Shown here in pieces: positions 1 through 8,813 of a stretch of DNA of 37,807 nt (its first letter is position 1; every line of letters starts with the position of its first letter). The notes beneath the pieces were generated by a model. That model was given only the letters and a program-made list of their open reading frames with translations, made no database searches and was not told the origin of the DNA. The stretch is from Porphyrobacter sp. SLTP. Lineage in GTDB: Bacteria > Pseudomonadota > Alphaproteobacteria > Sphingomonadales > Sphingomonadaceae. Both the position numbers and the translations under genes were made by a program. The stretch spans positions 1-37,807 of the forward strand of contig NZ_JAAALE010000026.1 of NCBI RefSeq assembly GCF_009905735.1. The letters run 5' to 3'.

Positions 1-26
1 GGTGCAAGGGGGTGGGGGCTGGCAAA

Positions 27-1340
27 TCAGCGAGGCAGCAGCAGAATGCGCTGCGCGATCCCTTCCAGCTTGCCTTCGTCCACGACCGCTGCGGCATTGT
101 TCCAGCCCAGCGTCAGCACCCAGTCGCGCCCGGCTTTGTCGGTGAGCAACCACGTGAGGTTCATCACGCCAGGCTCGCTGCCGCCCTTGAAACCGATATA
201 GCGCCAATTTGCCTTGATCGCCGCCGTGGCCGAGGGGCTGATCGCCATGATCTCGAACACCTTGGGATCGGCAGTGCGGCGCATGTAGGCGAGCAGCTTG
301 GCGAGATCGGCGGGCGAGGCGAACCATTCGATGTCGAGCGCCTTGGGCCCATTGGCAAAGGCGGCGTTGACCGCGTCGAGAGATGGCTCTTCCTCCGCCG
401 CTTGCACAAGCGCGATCATTGCCTGTTTCGCAGGGTCACCGCTACGCCAATCAGCAAGGGTCTGCGCATCGCTGGCCTTGAGGATGAACAGCTGTCTGGT
501 CGTCAGGAAGGGATCATTCGCGTCCGGATCGGCGTGGCCGCTGTCTGTCATCAGCCTGAGGATACGCTCCTTGCCCAGCACCTTGATCAGCTGGTCGGTG
601 GCGGTGTTGTCGCTGATCGCGATCATCAGACTGGCGAGGGTGTGGAGCGTCACCGGCGCACCCTCGGGCCAGTCCTGCAACTGTCCGCTGGGGTAGCTCT
701 TTTCGGTGAGGGCCACGACGTCGCTCCACTTGCGACGGCCTGCCTTCACATCCTCAGCCAGCGCGGCGAGGACATAGAGCTTGAAGGTTGATCCCAGTGC
801 GAGCGGTCGGTCCGCCCCCATGCTGATGAGCGGAGTGCCGTCCCCAAGCGGGCCGAACCATGCGTTGACGCTGCCCGGCAGCGCGGCGAGATCGGCGGCG
901 ATCTTCGCAGGGCTGTCATCCGCGATGGCGAGCGAATCCACGCTTGTGAAACGTAGCTCGTTCACGCGGTTGCTATCCGCCGGGTCGATCGCAATGCCCC
1001 CCTTCGCCAGCCCGCGCTCGAAGCGGATTTCGAGAGCGGCCCGCGTGCCGTCTCTCGGGGCCAGCAGCGCGACCTCGGTCGCCGGACCAAACTGCGCCAC
1101 AAGGCTCGCGCTCAGGGTCACGATCTGGGCATCGGCAACGGCCGCACGAAAGCCTGCGGTGAAGATTTCGGCGGGATCGGCCTTCCCGTTGAGCAGGGCC
1201 ACGACCTGATCGGCGCGCATTTCAAGCGGCGTCTGCTCGGCGGCGGCCGCGGCCGCGGCGGGCGGCTCGACCTGCGCCGCGAGGGGCGCTGCGGTCAGGG
1301 CCAGCGCTCCTGAAGCCAGCATTGCAAGGACATGGCGCAT
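27..1340 (-). CDS. Exported serine hydrolase, class A beta-lactamase fold
   Basis: The 437-residue product has an N-terminal signal peptide ending near an LAAQ cleavage site, so it is probably periplasmic. A small N-terminal domain (about residues 35-145) precedes a penicillin-recognising serine-hydrolase domain. Visible motifs are S-T-F-K near residue 183 (nucleophile SxxK), ISDN near 241 (the SDN loop) and KGG near 383 in the position of KTG. I do not see the ExxLN omega-loop glutamate that class A beta-lactamases use for deacylation, so a true beta-lactamase is unlikely; a peptidase or esterase acting on cell-wall-like substrates is possible. The start at 1340 is preferred over an upstream one because the signal peptide begins there. 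It is divergent from the GT87-like gene. Family assignment is firm, substrate unknown. Confidence 0.85.
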   Translation of the reverse strand: MRHVLAMLASGALALTAAPLAAQVEPPAAAAAAAEQTPLEMRADQVVALLNGKADPAEIFTAGFRAAVADAQIVTLSASLVAQFGPATEVALLAPRDGTRAALEIRFERGLAKGGIAIDPADSNRVNELRFTSVDSLAIADDSPAKIAADLAALPGSVNAWFGPLGDGTPLISMGADRPLALGSTFKLYVLAALAEDVKAGRRKWSDVVALTEKSYPSGQLQDWPEGAPVTLHTLASLMIAISDNTATDQLIKVLGKERILRLMTDSGHADPDANDPFLTTRQLFILKASDAQTLADWRSGDPAKQAMIALVQAAEEEPSLDAVNAAFANGPKALDIEWFASPADLAKLLAYMRRTADPKVFEIMAISPSATAAIKANWRYIGFKGGSEPGVMNLTWLLTDKAGRDWVLTLGWNNAAAVVDEGKLEGIAQRILLLPR

Positions 1341-1414
1341 CTCGGTTCTCTCCCACCTGTGGCTGCCCGCCAAAGCTGCCACGGAATTTCCCCACATGCC
1401 AGCGCTCCCCGACA

Positions 1415-2644
1415 ATGGACATGCCTGCGAGCGCGCGGCAGGGATACGGCATGGGATGGGATGTTCTTCGCAAGGCAGAATGGCTCGGCGCGGATCGGGC
1501 GCGCGGCTATCTGGTGCTGCTGGCGCTGGTCCAAGCGGCGACGCTGGCGTTCCTCTTGCTGACCGCCAATAACGGGATCGACCGCAACGGCTTTCTGATC
1601 GGCACGGATTTCATCAGCTTCTGGACATCGGGGCGGATGCTGGTGGCGGGTGCGAATGTCTATGACACGCTCGCCCATGTTGCCGCGCAGCGCGAATTCT
1701 ACACGCTGCCGGGCGAATATACCGCGTTCTTTTACCCGCCGAGCTTTCTGCCCTTTGTCTGGCCGCTCGGGTTCCTGCCCTATTTCCCGGCGCTGGCGGT
1801 GTGGTTGACGCTGACAGGCGCGGCTTTTCTCGCAGCGGTGCGGGCGTGGTTCGCGGCGCTCGGGCTCAAGGGCCCGGCGTTGGTGCTGATCGCGGCCTTC
1901 CCGCCGGTGATCGTGACGCTGACCCACGGGCAGACCGCGTTTCTGGTGGCGGCGCTGCTCGGCGGCGGATTGTTGCTGGTGCGCAAGCGGCCTTGGCTGG
2001 CGGGCGTGCTGATCGGGTTGGCAACGATCAAGCCGCAACTCGGCCTGTTGGTGCCGGTGGCGCTGCTGGCGAGTGGGCAGTGGCGCACGATTGCGGGCGC
2101 GGGCGGGGCGACGTTGGGTCTGGCGGCTATCTCGGCGCTCGCTTTTGGGCCGCAAGTGTGGGCGGATTGGCTGGCGATCACGCAGACCGCCAGTAGCGCC
2201 ACCGACAGCGGGACCATCGGCTTTGCCAAGATGGTGAGCCTGTTTGCGGGCCTCCGCCTGATCGGCGTCCCAAGCGGCCTTTCAATGGCGCTACAGGTCG
2301 GCGTCGCGCTGGCTGCGGCAGCGATGGTGGCAGCGGCGTGCTGGCGGCGCGGCTTCACGCTCGGCATGGGCGCGCTTGTGCTGGCAGGCGCACCGCTCGC
2401 CACGCCTTTCGTGCTGGATTACGACATGGTGCTGACCGCATTCCCGCTCGCCTACCTGTTCGCGCGCGGGCGGGCCGAGGGATTTGCTGATTGGGAGCGG
2501 ATCACGATCGCCGCCACCTTCGCCGCCGTCGCCTTGGCCCGTCCCTTGGCGATCACGGTTGGCGTGCCGATCATGCCGCCGCTGCTGATCGCGTTGTTCG
2601 TGCTGGTGTGGCGCAGGGTGCGGGCCGAGGCCGTCTTCGCCTAA
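1415..2644 (+). CDS. Multi-pass membrane protein, DUF2029 / glycosyltransferase family 87-like
   Basis: A 409-residue integral membrane protein with about nine or ten hydrophobic segments. The motif G-T-D-F-I-S-F-W (near residue 63), followed by a conserved Tyr-Asp in the first periplasmic loop, is typical of GT87/DUF2029 proteins, which resemble the polyprenyl-phosphate-mannose-dependent mannosyltransferases of actinobacteria. In that family the aspartate is the presumed catalytic residue; donor and acceptor here are unknown. ATG 1415 lacks a clear ribosome-binding site. ATG 1451 (protein starting MGWDVL) has GGCAGGGA just upstream and is a serious alternative start. The stop lies one base from the convergent parE stop, so no terminator fits between them. 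Confidence 0.8.
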   Translation: MDMPASARQGYGMGWDVLRKAEWLGADRARGYLVLLALVQAATLAFLLLTANNGIDRNGFLIGTDFISFWTSGRMLVAGANVYDTLAHVAAQREFYTLPGEYTAFFYPPSFLPFVWPLGFLPYFPALAVWLTLTGAAFLAAVRAWFAALGLKGPALVLIAAFPPVIVTLTHGQTAFLVAALLGGGLLLVRKRPWLAGVLIGLATIKPQLGLLVPVALLASGQWRTIAGAGGATLGLAAISALAFGPQVWADWLAITQTASSATDSGTIGFAKMVSLFAGLRLIGVPSGLSMALQVGVALAAAAMVAAACWRRGFTLGMGALVLAGAPLATPFVLDYDMVLTAFPLAYLFARGRAEGFADWERITIAATFAAVALARPLAITVGVPIMPPLLIALFVLVWRRVRAEAVFA

Positions 2645-2645
2645 A

Positions 2646-4646
2646 TCACGCGTCGATCAGATCGCGGTCAATCTCGCCCGCGCGGTTCTGGATGAAGTTG
2701 AAGCGATGTTCGGGGTTGCGGCCCATCAGCTCGTCCACCAGACGCGCCACACCCGCCCGGTCCTCGAACTCCTGCGGCAAGGTGATGCGGATCAGCCCGC
2801 GCGTTTCGGGCGCCATGGTGGTTTCGCGCAACTGCTGCGGGTTCATTTCGCCAAGGCCCTTGAAGCGGGCGACTTCGACCTTCTTGCCCTTGAACACCGT
2901 GGCTTCGAGCTCCGCACGGGCAGCCTCGTCACGGGCGTAGCGGCTCTCCTTGCCTGCGGTCAGACGATAAAGCGGGGGCTGGGCGAGGAACAGGTGCCCG
3001 CGCTTCACGATATCGGGCATTTCCTGGAAGAAGAACGTCATCAGCAGCGTGGCGATATGCGCACCGTCCACGTCCGCATCGGTCATGATGATCACGCGGT
3101 CGTAACGCAGATTGTCGGCGTTGCAGTCCTTGCGGGTGCCGCAGCCCAATGCCAGCGCAAGATCGGCGATTTCGGAATTGGCGCGGATCTTGTCGGCGGT
3201 GGCGCTGGCGACGTTGAGGATCTTGCCGCGGATCGGCAGGATTGCCTGGCTCTTGCGGTCACGCGCCTGCTTGGCGCTGCCGCCCGCAGAGTCGCCTTCG
3301 ACGATGAACAATTCGGTCTCGCGCCCGCCTTCGCCCGAACAATCGGTGAGCTTGCCGGGCAGGCGCAACTTCTTGGCGTTGGTGGCCGTCTTGCGCTTGA
3401 TCTCGCGCTCCTGCTTGCGCTTCAGGCGCTCATCCATCCGCTCCATCACCTCGCCGAGCAGCGCTTTCCCGCGCTCCATATTGTCGGTGAGGAAGTGGTC
3501 GAAGTGGTCGCGCACCGCGTTCTCGACCAGCCTTGCGGCCTCGGGCGAGGTGAGGCGGTCCTTGGTCTGCGACTGGAACTGCGGATCGCGGATGAAGACC
3601 GAGAGCATCACTTCGGCGCCGGTCATCACATCGTCGGCGGTGATATCCTTGGCCTTCTTCTGGCCCACCAACTCGCCGAAAGCCCGAAGGCCGCGAGTCA
3701 ACGCAGTGCGCAGGCCCTGCTCGTGCGTGCCGCCATCCGGCGTTGGCACGGTGTTGCAATACCAGCTCGTCGCGCCGTCGGAATAGAGCGGCCAGGCAAT
3801 CGCCCATTCGGCGCGGCCTTGCCCGAGCCCGTCCACCATCGGGAATTCCTGCAAGCCGGTGAAGGGCTGGGCAGTCACACATTCCCGCGTGCCGACCTGT
3901 TCAGCGAGATGATCCGCAAGCCCGCCGGGGAACTTGAACACGGCCTCGGCTGGGACATCCTCGCTCGCCAATGCGGCTGCGCATTTCCAGCGGATTTCGA
4001 CGCCCGCGAACAGATAGGCCTTCGACCGGGCCAGCTTGAACAACCGCTTGGGATTGAACTTGCGGTCGCCGAAGATCTCCTCGTCCGGGACGAAGCTGAC
4101 CGTAGTGCCGCGCCGGTTTGGCGTCGCGCCGAGCGTCTGCAACGGGCCCTGCGTGACCCCGCGCGAGAATTCCTGCGCGTAAAGCTGCTTGTCCCGCGCG
4201 ACCTCGACCCGGGTGTGCGCCGACAGCGCGTTGACCACGCTGATGCCGACACCGTGCAAGCCGCCGCTGGTGGCATAGGCCTTGCCCGAAAACTTGCCGC
4301 CCGAATGGAGCGTCGAAAGGATCACCTCCAAGGTCGACTTGCCGGGAAACTTGGGGTGCTCATCAACCGGCATCCCGCGCCCGTTATCGGCGATGGTCAG
4401 GCGGTTGCCTTCGTCCAGACGCACTTCGATCCGGGTCGCGTGGCCGGCGACAGCCTCGTCCATCGAATTGTCGAGCACTTCGGCGGCGAGGTGATGGAAG
4501 GCGCGGTCATCCGTGCCGCCGATATACATGCCGGGGCGGCGGCGGACCGGCTCCAGCCCTTCGAGCACCTCGATCGCGGAGGCGTTGTAATCGCCGCTGG
4601 AGGTTGGGGTATTGGCAAAGAGATCGTCGGGGGTGGTATCGGCCAT
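2646..4646 (-). CDS. parE: DNA topoisomerase IV subunit B (ParE)
   Basis: The 666-residue product is the ATPase subunit of topoisomerase IV, which with ParC decatenates daughter chromosomes. GHKL ATPase motifs are near the N-terminus (EVLDNSMDEAVAG and NGRGMPVDEHPK), followed by the transducer domain. The TOPRIM domain carries EGDSAGGSAKQARD and DADVDGAHI, which bind the catalytic metal. The C-terminus matches GyrB/ParE without the extra GyrB insertion, and length and sequence fit ParE rather than GyrB. parC is not in this window. The next upstream gene on the same strand ends 56 bp away. No Shine-Dalgarno is seen in front of the ATG, while a good promoter places transcription start at about the ATG itself. 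Confidence 0.95.
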   Translation of the reverse strand: MADTTPDDLFANTPTSSGDYNASAIEVLEGLEPVRRRPGMYIGGTDDRAFHHLAAEVLDNSMDEAVAGHATRIEVRLDEGNRLTIADNGRGMPVDEHPKFPGKSTLEVILSTLHSGGKFSGKAYATSGGLHGVGISVVNALSAHTRVEVARDKQLYAQEFSRGVTQGPLQTLGATPNRRGTTVSFVPDEEIFGDRKFNPKRLFKLARSKAYLFAGVEIRWKCAAALASEDVPAEAVFKFPGGLADHLAEQVGTRECVTAQPFTGLQEFPMVDGLGQGRAEWAIAWPLYSDGATSWYCNTVPTPDGGTHEQGLRTALTRGLRAFGELVGQKKAKDITADDVMTGAEVMLSVFIRDPQFQSQTKDRLTSPEAARLVENAVRDHFDHFLTDNMERGKALLGEVMERMDERLKRKQEREIKRKTATNAKKLRLPGKLTDCSGEGGRETELFIVEGDSAGGSAKQARDRKSQAILPIRGKILNVASATADKIRANSEIADLALALGCGTRKDCNADNLRYDRVIIMTDADVDGAHIATLLMTFFFQEMPDIVKRGHLFLAQPPLYRLTAGKESRYARDEAARAELEATVFKGKKVEVARFKGLGEMNPQQLRETTMAPETRGLIRITLPQEFEDRAGVARLVDELMGRNPEHRFNFIQNRAGEIDRDLIDA

Positions 4647-4652
4647 GCGCGG

Positions 4653-4682
4653 GTTATAGGCCCTCTGCGCGCAGCCTCACAA
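4653..4682 (-). promoter_or_regulatory. Candidate sigma-70 promoter of parE, possibly leaderless
   Basis: Read on the minus strand, TTGTGA (4682-4677), an 18-bp spacer and TATAAC (4658-4653) make a good vegetative promoter. Transcription would begin about seven bases further on, at 4646, which is the A of the parE ATG. This agrees with the absence of a Shine-Dalgarno. Prediction from sequence only. Confidence 0.4.
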
Positions 4683-4702
4683 GCCACCCCCCGTGGTTTT
4701 AC

Positions 4703-5908
4703 TCACTTGCCGAAGCCGGTGGGGGCAGGGTCCACCGGAGTGACTTCGCCGCCCTTGACCTCGCGCACTTCGAGCGCGCGTTCGATCACGCCGTTGCGGG
4801 CAAAGCGGAAGGCACCGTCGACCCCCAGAAAACCGCCCTTGTCGTAGAGCTCGGCCTTGGGGAAGGGCGTGCCGACCTTCCAGTCGCGCGCCACGCGCAA
4901 GGTCAGCAGCACCGCGTCATAGCCCAGGGTCGCCGCTCGGTAAGGCTGCGTGCCGAAGCGGGCGGCGTAGCTGTCAGCAAAACGCTTGTAGCGCTGGTCC
5001 GAGACGGCAGCGAACAGCGCGCCTTCCAGCGCCGGGGCACGGGCGAGAGCGGCATCACCGCTCCACAGTTCCGTACCGAGGATGCGCGCCCGGGTGCGCA
5101 CACCACGCTGCAATTCGCCCGCCGCATCGATCCCGAGCCGGGCGCTGTCGGCGACAAGCACGGTGTCATAACCGCCCGCCGCCCGCAGTCTCGCTGCCGC
5201 GCTGACGATCGAGGTATTGCCGCGCGCATAGCCTTCCCTGCGCACCAGCGTTCCGCCATAATCGCGCAGCGCATTCTCCAAGGCCGAGAAGGCGCGCGCG
5301 CCATAATCGCCCTCGGGCACGAGCACGGCAAAGCGCGCCGCGCCGCGCGCGCGGGCGAAGGCGACCGTGCGGCGGATCGATTGTTCCGGCATGTGGCCGA
5401 TCACGAAGACATCCGGCCCGGCAACCGCAGCGTCATTGGCAAAGGCGATCACCGGCACACCGGCGGGGCGTGCGGCGGCTTGAACGGCGGGAACGGCGTC
5501 GGCGGTCAGCGGGCCGAGGATCAGCTTGTTCCCGTCCGCGATGGCTTTGCGCGCCGCGGTCGCCACGCCTTCGGAGGTGTCATAGGTGGTGATGCGCAGG
5601 TTATCGGCGGTGGTATCGAGCAGCGCCATCGTGGTGGCATTGGCGATCGCCTGCCCGACCGGGGCGGTGTCGCCGCTCATCGGCACCAGCAGCGCGATGC
5701 GGTGGCGGCCGGTATCGGTGGGGAGCGCGGTCGCCGAAGGCTCGGGCGCGGGGGCAGGCGGCGGGGCCGTGGCCACGTCGGTCTTGGGGATCACCTGACA
5801 GCCCGCCGCAAGCATCGCCGCTCCTGCCAGAGCGACATTGCGCCCGCGCAGGCGCCGCGCCGCATCCATCAACCAACCGGCCCAATCCGGTGTGTTCCAA
5901 AGCTTCAT
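4703..5908 (-). CDS. Penicillin-binding protein activator-like lipoprotein (LpoA type)
   Basis: A 401-residue lipoprotein with lipobox L-A-A-G-C (Cys 37), a Pro/Ala-rich linker and a type I periplasmic-binding-protein fold (residues about 70-390). The binding-protein start IALLVPMSGDTAPVGQAIAN is typical of LpoA/YraM and branched-chain amino-acid receptor relatives. In E. coli LpoA is an outer-membrane lipoprotein that activates PBP1A. Here the C-terminal LpoA-like half is present but the N-terminal TPR half is not. The gene is divergent from rsmI, as lpoA is in E. coli, and that supports the call over an amino-acid transporter receptor. The stretch before the hydrophobic core is long (24 residues), so Met 14 (position 5869) may be the real start. 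Confidence 0.8.
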   Translation of the reverse strand: MKLWNTPDWAGWLMDAARRLRGRNVALAGAAMLAAGCQVIPKTDVATAPPPAPAPEPSATALPTDTGRHRIALLVPMSGDTAPVGQAIANATTMALLDTTADNLRITTYDTSEGVATAARKAIADGNKLILGPLTADAVPAVQAAARPAGVPVIAFANDAAVAGPDVFVIGHMPEQSIRRTVAFARARGAARFAVLVPEGDYGARAFSALENALRDYGGTLVRREGYARGNTSIVSAAARLRAAGGYDTVLVADSARLGIDAAGELQRGVRTRARILGTELWSGDAALARAPALEGALFAAVSDQRYKRFADSYAARFGTQPYRAATLGYDAVLLTLRVARDWKVGTPFPKAELYDKGGFLGVDGAFRFARNGVIERALEVREVKGGEVTPVDPAPTGFGK

Positions 5909-5946
5909 TCTTGCCGACCCCTCAGTCGTGCTCCATGGACAGATCG

Positions 5947-6804
5947 ATGACCGTGGAGCTGCCATCCATTCCCGCAAACATGCCCGAGCCCGGGCTGTAT
6001 ATCGTTGCCACCCCCATTGGCAATCTTGGCGACATCACCCTGCGCGCGCTTGGTGTGTTGCAAGGGGCCGCGATGATTGCCTGCGAGGATACGCGGGTGA
6101 CAGGCAAGCTGTTGAAACATTTCGGGATCAAGGGGCGGCTGCAGCGGCTCGACGATCACGCCTCGCCCGAAACCCGCACGTGGATCATCGACGAAGCGAG
6201 GCGTATGCCGGTTGCGCTGGTGAGCGATGCGGGCACCCCGCTGATTTCCGATCCGGGCTATCGCCTCGTGCGCGAGGCGCGCGCGGCGGGCGTCAATGTC
6301 GTGAGCATCCCCGGCGCATGCGCGGCGGTTTCGGCTCTGTCGATTGCCGGACTGCCGAGCGACCGCTTCCTGTTTGCCGGCTTCCTGCCGGTCAAGGACA
6401 AGGCCCGCAGCGAGGTCTTGGCAGGGCTGGCCGATGTCGCCGCGACGCTGGTCTTCTACGAAACCGCCCCCCGGCTCGAACGAACCTTGTGCGCCATTGC
6501 CGAGCTGTGGCCTGACCGTGAGGTGGCGGTGGCGCGCGAACTTACCAAGCTGCACGAGGAATGCCGCAGCGGCACCGCCGCGAGCCTCGCCGCGCATTAC
6601 GCCGCGCACCCGCCCAAAGGTGAGATCGTGCTGCTGATCGGCCCGCCGACTGATGCCGAAGCGCCGGTGCTTGATGCCGATGCCATGCTCAAGACGGCGC
6701 TCGTGGACGCCGGGCCGGGCAAGGCCGCCGGGATCGTCGCCAAGGCCACCGGCATCGACCGGGCGACGCTTTATGCCCGCGCGCTGGAATTGAAGGGCGA
6801 ATGA
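5947..6804 (+). CDS. rsmI: 16S rRNA (cytidine-1402-2'-O)-methyltransferase RsmI
   Basis: A 285-residue SAM-dependent methyltransferase of the tetrapyrrole-methylase (SpoU-unrelated) fold. It 2'-O-methylates C1402 of 16S rRNA in the decoding centre. Signature motifs are VATPIGNLGDIT near the N-terminus, CEDTRVTGKLLKHFGI, and SDAGTPLISDPGYRLV (SAM-binding loops). ATG 5947 gives the expected N-terminus; ATG 5935, four codons upstream, is equally open, and neither has a strong Shine-Dalgarno. It is divergent from the LpoA-like gene across fewer than 40 bp. Its stop overlaps the yraN start by four bases (ATGA), which indicates translational coupling. Confidence 0.93.
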   Translation: MTVELPSIPANMPEPGLYIVATPIGNLGDITLRALGVLQGAAMIACEDTRVTGKLLKHFGIKGRLQRLDDHASPETRTWIIDEARRMPVALVSDAGTPLISDPGYRLVREARAAGVNVVSIPGACAAVSALSIAGLPSDRFLFAGFLPVKDKARSEVLAGLADVAATLVFYETAPRLERTLCAIAELWPDREVAVARELTKLHEECRSGTAASLAAHYAAHPPKGEIVLLIGPPTDAEAPVLDADAMLKTALVDAGPGKAAGIVAKATGIDRATLYARALELKGE

Positions 6805-7178
6805 GCGAGAGCCGCAGTCCCGAAAGCCGCCGCGACGCTGATCAGCGTGGCCGCGAAGGCGAAGCCGAGGCAGCGATGTATCTCGCGCAGGCCGGATGGC
6901 GCGTGGTCGCTGAGCGGGTCAAGACCAAGGCGGGTGAGATCGACCTGATCGCCCGCCGCAGCGGCCTTGTCGCCTTCGTCGAAGTCAAATGGCGCGCGCG
7001 CAGTGTCGCCCTTGCCGACGCCATCGACGAACGCCGTCTCAAGCGCGTCGCCGCGGCGGTCGAATGCGTGTGGCAGGACTACGCGACCAATGGCGAGGAC
7101 ATCCGCATCGACGTCATCCTGCTTGCGCCCGGCCGCAAGCCCACCCACATCGAAAATGCCTGGATGCCGTTCGGCTGA
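6801..7178 (+). CDS. YraN family protein (UPF0102), endonuclease-like fold
   Basis: A 125-residue YraN-family protein. The diagnostic core is K-x-G-E-I-D-L-I followed by F-V-E-V-K, which resembles the E/D-(E/Q)-x-K metal site of restriction-endonuclease-like and Holliday-junction-resolvase folds. Family members are widespread, and their biochemical function is not established to my knowledge. The ATGA overlap with rsmI and the neighbouring LpoA-like gene reproduce the yraL/yraM/yraN cluster of enterobacteria. The gene is followed by gshB after a 17-bp gap, so rsmI-yraN-gshB may be one transcript. Confidence 0.9.
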   Translation: MSESRSPESRRDADQRGREGEAEAAMYLAQAGWRVVAERVKTKAGEIDLIARRSGLVAFVEVKWRARSVALADAIDERRLKRVAAAVECVWQDYATNGEDIRIDVILLAPGRKPTHIENAWMPFG

Positions 7179-7195
7179 TCCCTCGGAGTGAATTC

Positions 7196-8164
7196 ATGAC
7201 ATTGCGCATAGCCGTCCAGATGGACCCCATCGACCAGATCAATATCGCGGGCGACAGTTCCTTTGCGCTGATGCTCGCCGCCCAGGCGCGGGGGTATTCG
7301 CTCTTCGAATATCACGTGGAAAGCCTGACACTGGACGAGGATGACCGCCTGTTCGCCCATGCCTTCCCGGTGACGGTGCAGCGGGTGGTGGGCGACCATT
7401 TCACGCGCGGCGATCAGGTGCGGCTCGACCTTGGCAAAGATGTCGATGTGGTGCTGATGCGGCAGGACCCGCCGTTCCATATGGGCTACATCACCGCCAC
7501 CCATATGCTGGAGCGGATCGGCGCAGAGACGCTGGTGGTCAACGATCCCGCCAATGTCCGCAACTCGCCCGAGAAGGTGATGGTGCTCAACTACCGCCGC
7601 TTCATGCCGCCGACGCTGGTAACCCGCAGCGTGGACGAGGTGCGCCGCTTCATGGCCAAGCACGGCGCGATCGTAGTGAAGCCGATCCACGGCAATGGCG
7701 GCAAGGCGATATTCCGCATTGGCGAGAATGGCGAGAACCTCACCGCGCTGTTCGAGGTGTTCAACCAGACCTGGCCCGAACCGCACATGGTGCAGCCCTT
7801 CCTCCCCGAGGTCGCGCAGGGCGACAAGCGGATCGTGCTGATTGATGGCGAGGTAGCGGGCGCGATCAACCGCGTGCCGGGCGAGGGCGAGTTCCGTTCC
7901 AACCTCGCCATGGGCGGATCGGCGCAGCAAACGGAACTGACCGAGCGCGAACAGGAAATCTGCGCGGCGCTCGGCCCGGATCTGAAACGCTTGGGCCTCA
8001 CCTTTGTTGGCATCGACGTGATCGGCGGGCAATGGCTGACTGAGATCAATGTCACCTCGCCCACGGGCATTGTCGCGATTGACCGGTTCAACAACACTGA
8101 TACGGCGGGCATGATCTGGGACGCCATCGAACGCCGGCTTGCCGAGCGTGCCGCTGCTGCCTGA
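7196..8164 (+). CDS. gshB: Glutathione synthetase
   Basis: A 322-residue ATP-grasp ligase that joins gamma-glutamylcysteine and glycine to make glutathione in the cytosol. The N-terminal domain begins RIAVQMDPIDQINIAGDSSF, the standard GshB start. The ATP-grasp part contains VVKPIHGNGGKAIFR (phosphate-binding loop) and ends with TEINVTSPTGIVAID, whose Glu and Asn bind magnesium. Length is within the usual 310-330. The start at 7196 has a strong Shine-Dalgarno (CGGAGTG, 7184-7190). It lies 17 bp after yraN. Confidence 0.95.
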   Translation: MTLRIAVQMDPIDQINIAGDSSFALMLAAQARGYSLFEYHVESLTLDEDDRLFAHAFPVTVQRVVGDHFTRGDQVRLDLGKDVDVVLMRQDPPFHMGYITATHMLERIGAETLVVNDPANVRNSPEKVMVLNYRRFMPPTLVTRSVDEVRRFMAKHGAIVVKPIHGNGGKAIFRIGENGENLTALFEVFNQTWPEPHMVQPFLPEVAQGDKRIVLIDGEVAGAINRVPGEGEFRSNLAMGGSAQQTELTEREQEICAALGPDLKRLGLTFVGIDVIGGQWLTEINVTSPTGIVAIDRFNNTDTAGMIWDAIERRLAERAAAA

Positions 8165-8195
8165 TTGCCCCTGCTAGACGAGAGATCGAGACCCG

Positions 8196-8813
8196 ATGAC
8201 CGCTTTCCTTCTCGAACTGCTCAACAAGGGCGGCTACCTCGGCATCTTCCTGCTGATGGCGGCCGAGAACATCTTTCCGCCGATCCCGTCCGAGGTGATC
8301 ATGGGCGGCGCCGGGGTGCTGGTCGCCAAGGGTGAGATGACCTTCTGGACCGTGTGGATCGTCGCCACATTCGGCACGGTGGTCGGCAACCTGTTCTGGT
8401 ACTGGATCGGGGTGCGCTGGAGCGAGGAGCAGTTGAAGCGCATCATCGACCGCTGGGGCCGCTGGCTGACCTTCGAGTGGGACGAATTCACCAAGGCGCG
8501 CAACATCTTCCGCAAATATGGCGATGGGATCGTCTTCGTTCTGCGCTTCTCGCCGATCCTGCGCACCATCGTCTCGCTGCCGGCGGGTCTGGCGCATATG
8601 AAACTGTGGCGCTTCTGCCTGTTCACCTTTCTGGGGTCGGGCATCTGGAATGCTGTCTTGATCTTCGGCGGGCGCGCGGCAGCGCCGTTGATCGAACGGT
8701 TCGAGAAGCTGGCGGGTTACGGCGTGGTCGCCATGGTGCTCGCCGGGGTGCTGTTCTATGTCTACCGCGTGGTGACGTGGAAGCCGGTCAAGGCCCACGA
8801 AAATCAGGACTAA
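8196..8813 (+). CDS. DedA family inner-membrane protein
   Basis: A 205-residue membrane protein with the DedA/VTT-domain pattern: an N-terminal re-entrant hydrophobic stretch with ENIFPPIPSEVI, a middle segment with GNLFWYWIGVR, then a conserved F-R-F-S-P-I-L-R-T motif and two C-terminal transmembrane helices. DedA proteins are linked to undecaprenyl-phosphate or phospholipid flipping and to proton-motive-force maintenance; which applies here cannot be read from the sequence. It sits 31 bp after gshB. Its TAA stop shares bases with the convergent xerC TAG stop (CTAA at 8810-8813), so the two genes overlap tail to tail. Confidence 0.9.
   Translation: MTAFLLELLNKGGYLGIFLLMAAENIFPPIPSEVIMGGAGVLVAKGEMTFWTVWIVATFGTVVGNLFWYWIGVRWSEEQLKRIIDRWGRWLTFEWDEFTKARNIFRKYGDGIVFVLRFSPILRTIVSLPAGLAHMKLWRFCLFTFLGSGIWNAVLIFGGRAAAPLIERFEKLAGYGVVAMVLAGVLFYVYRVVTWKPVKAHENQD

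Noticed and set aside
27..1340. Annotation as a beta-lactamase resistance gene
   Set aside because: The deacylation glutamate motif is not visible and KTG is KGG.
2706..4847. A 713-codon open frame on the plus strand opposite parE
   Set aside because: Composition is that of a codon-bias shadow; parE motifs on the other strand are unmistakable.
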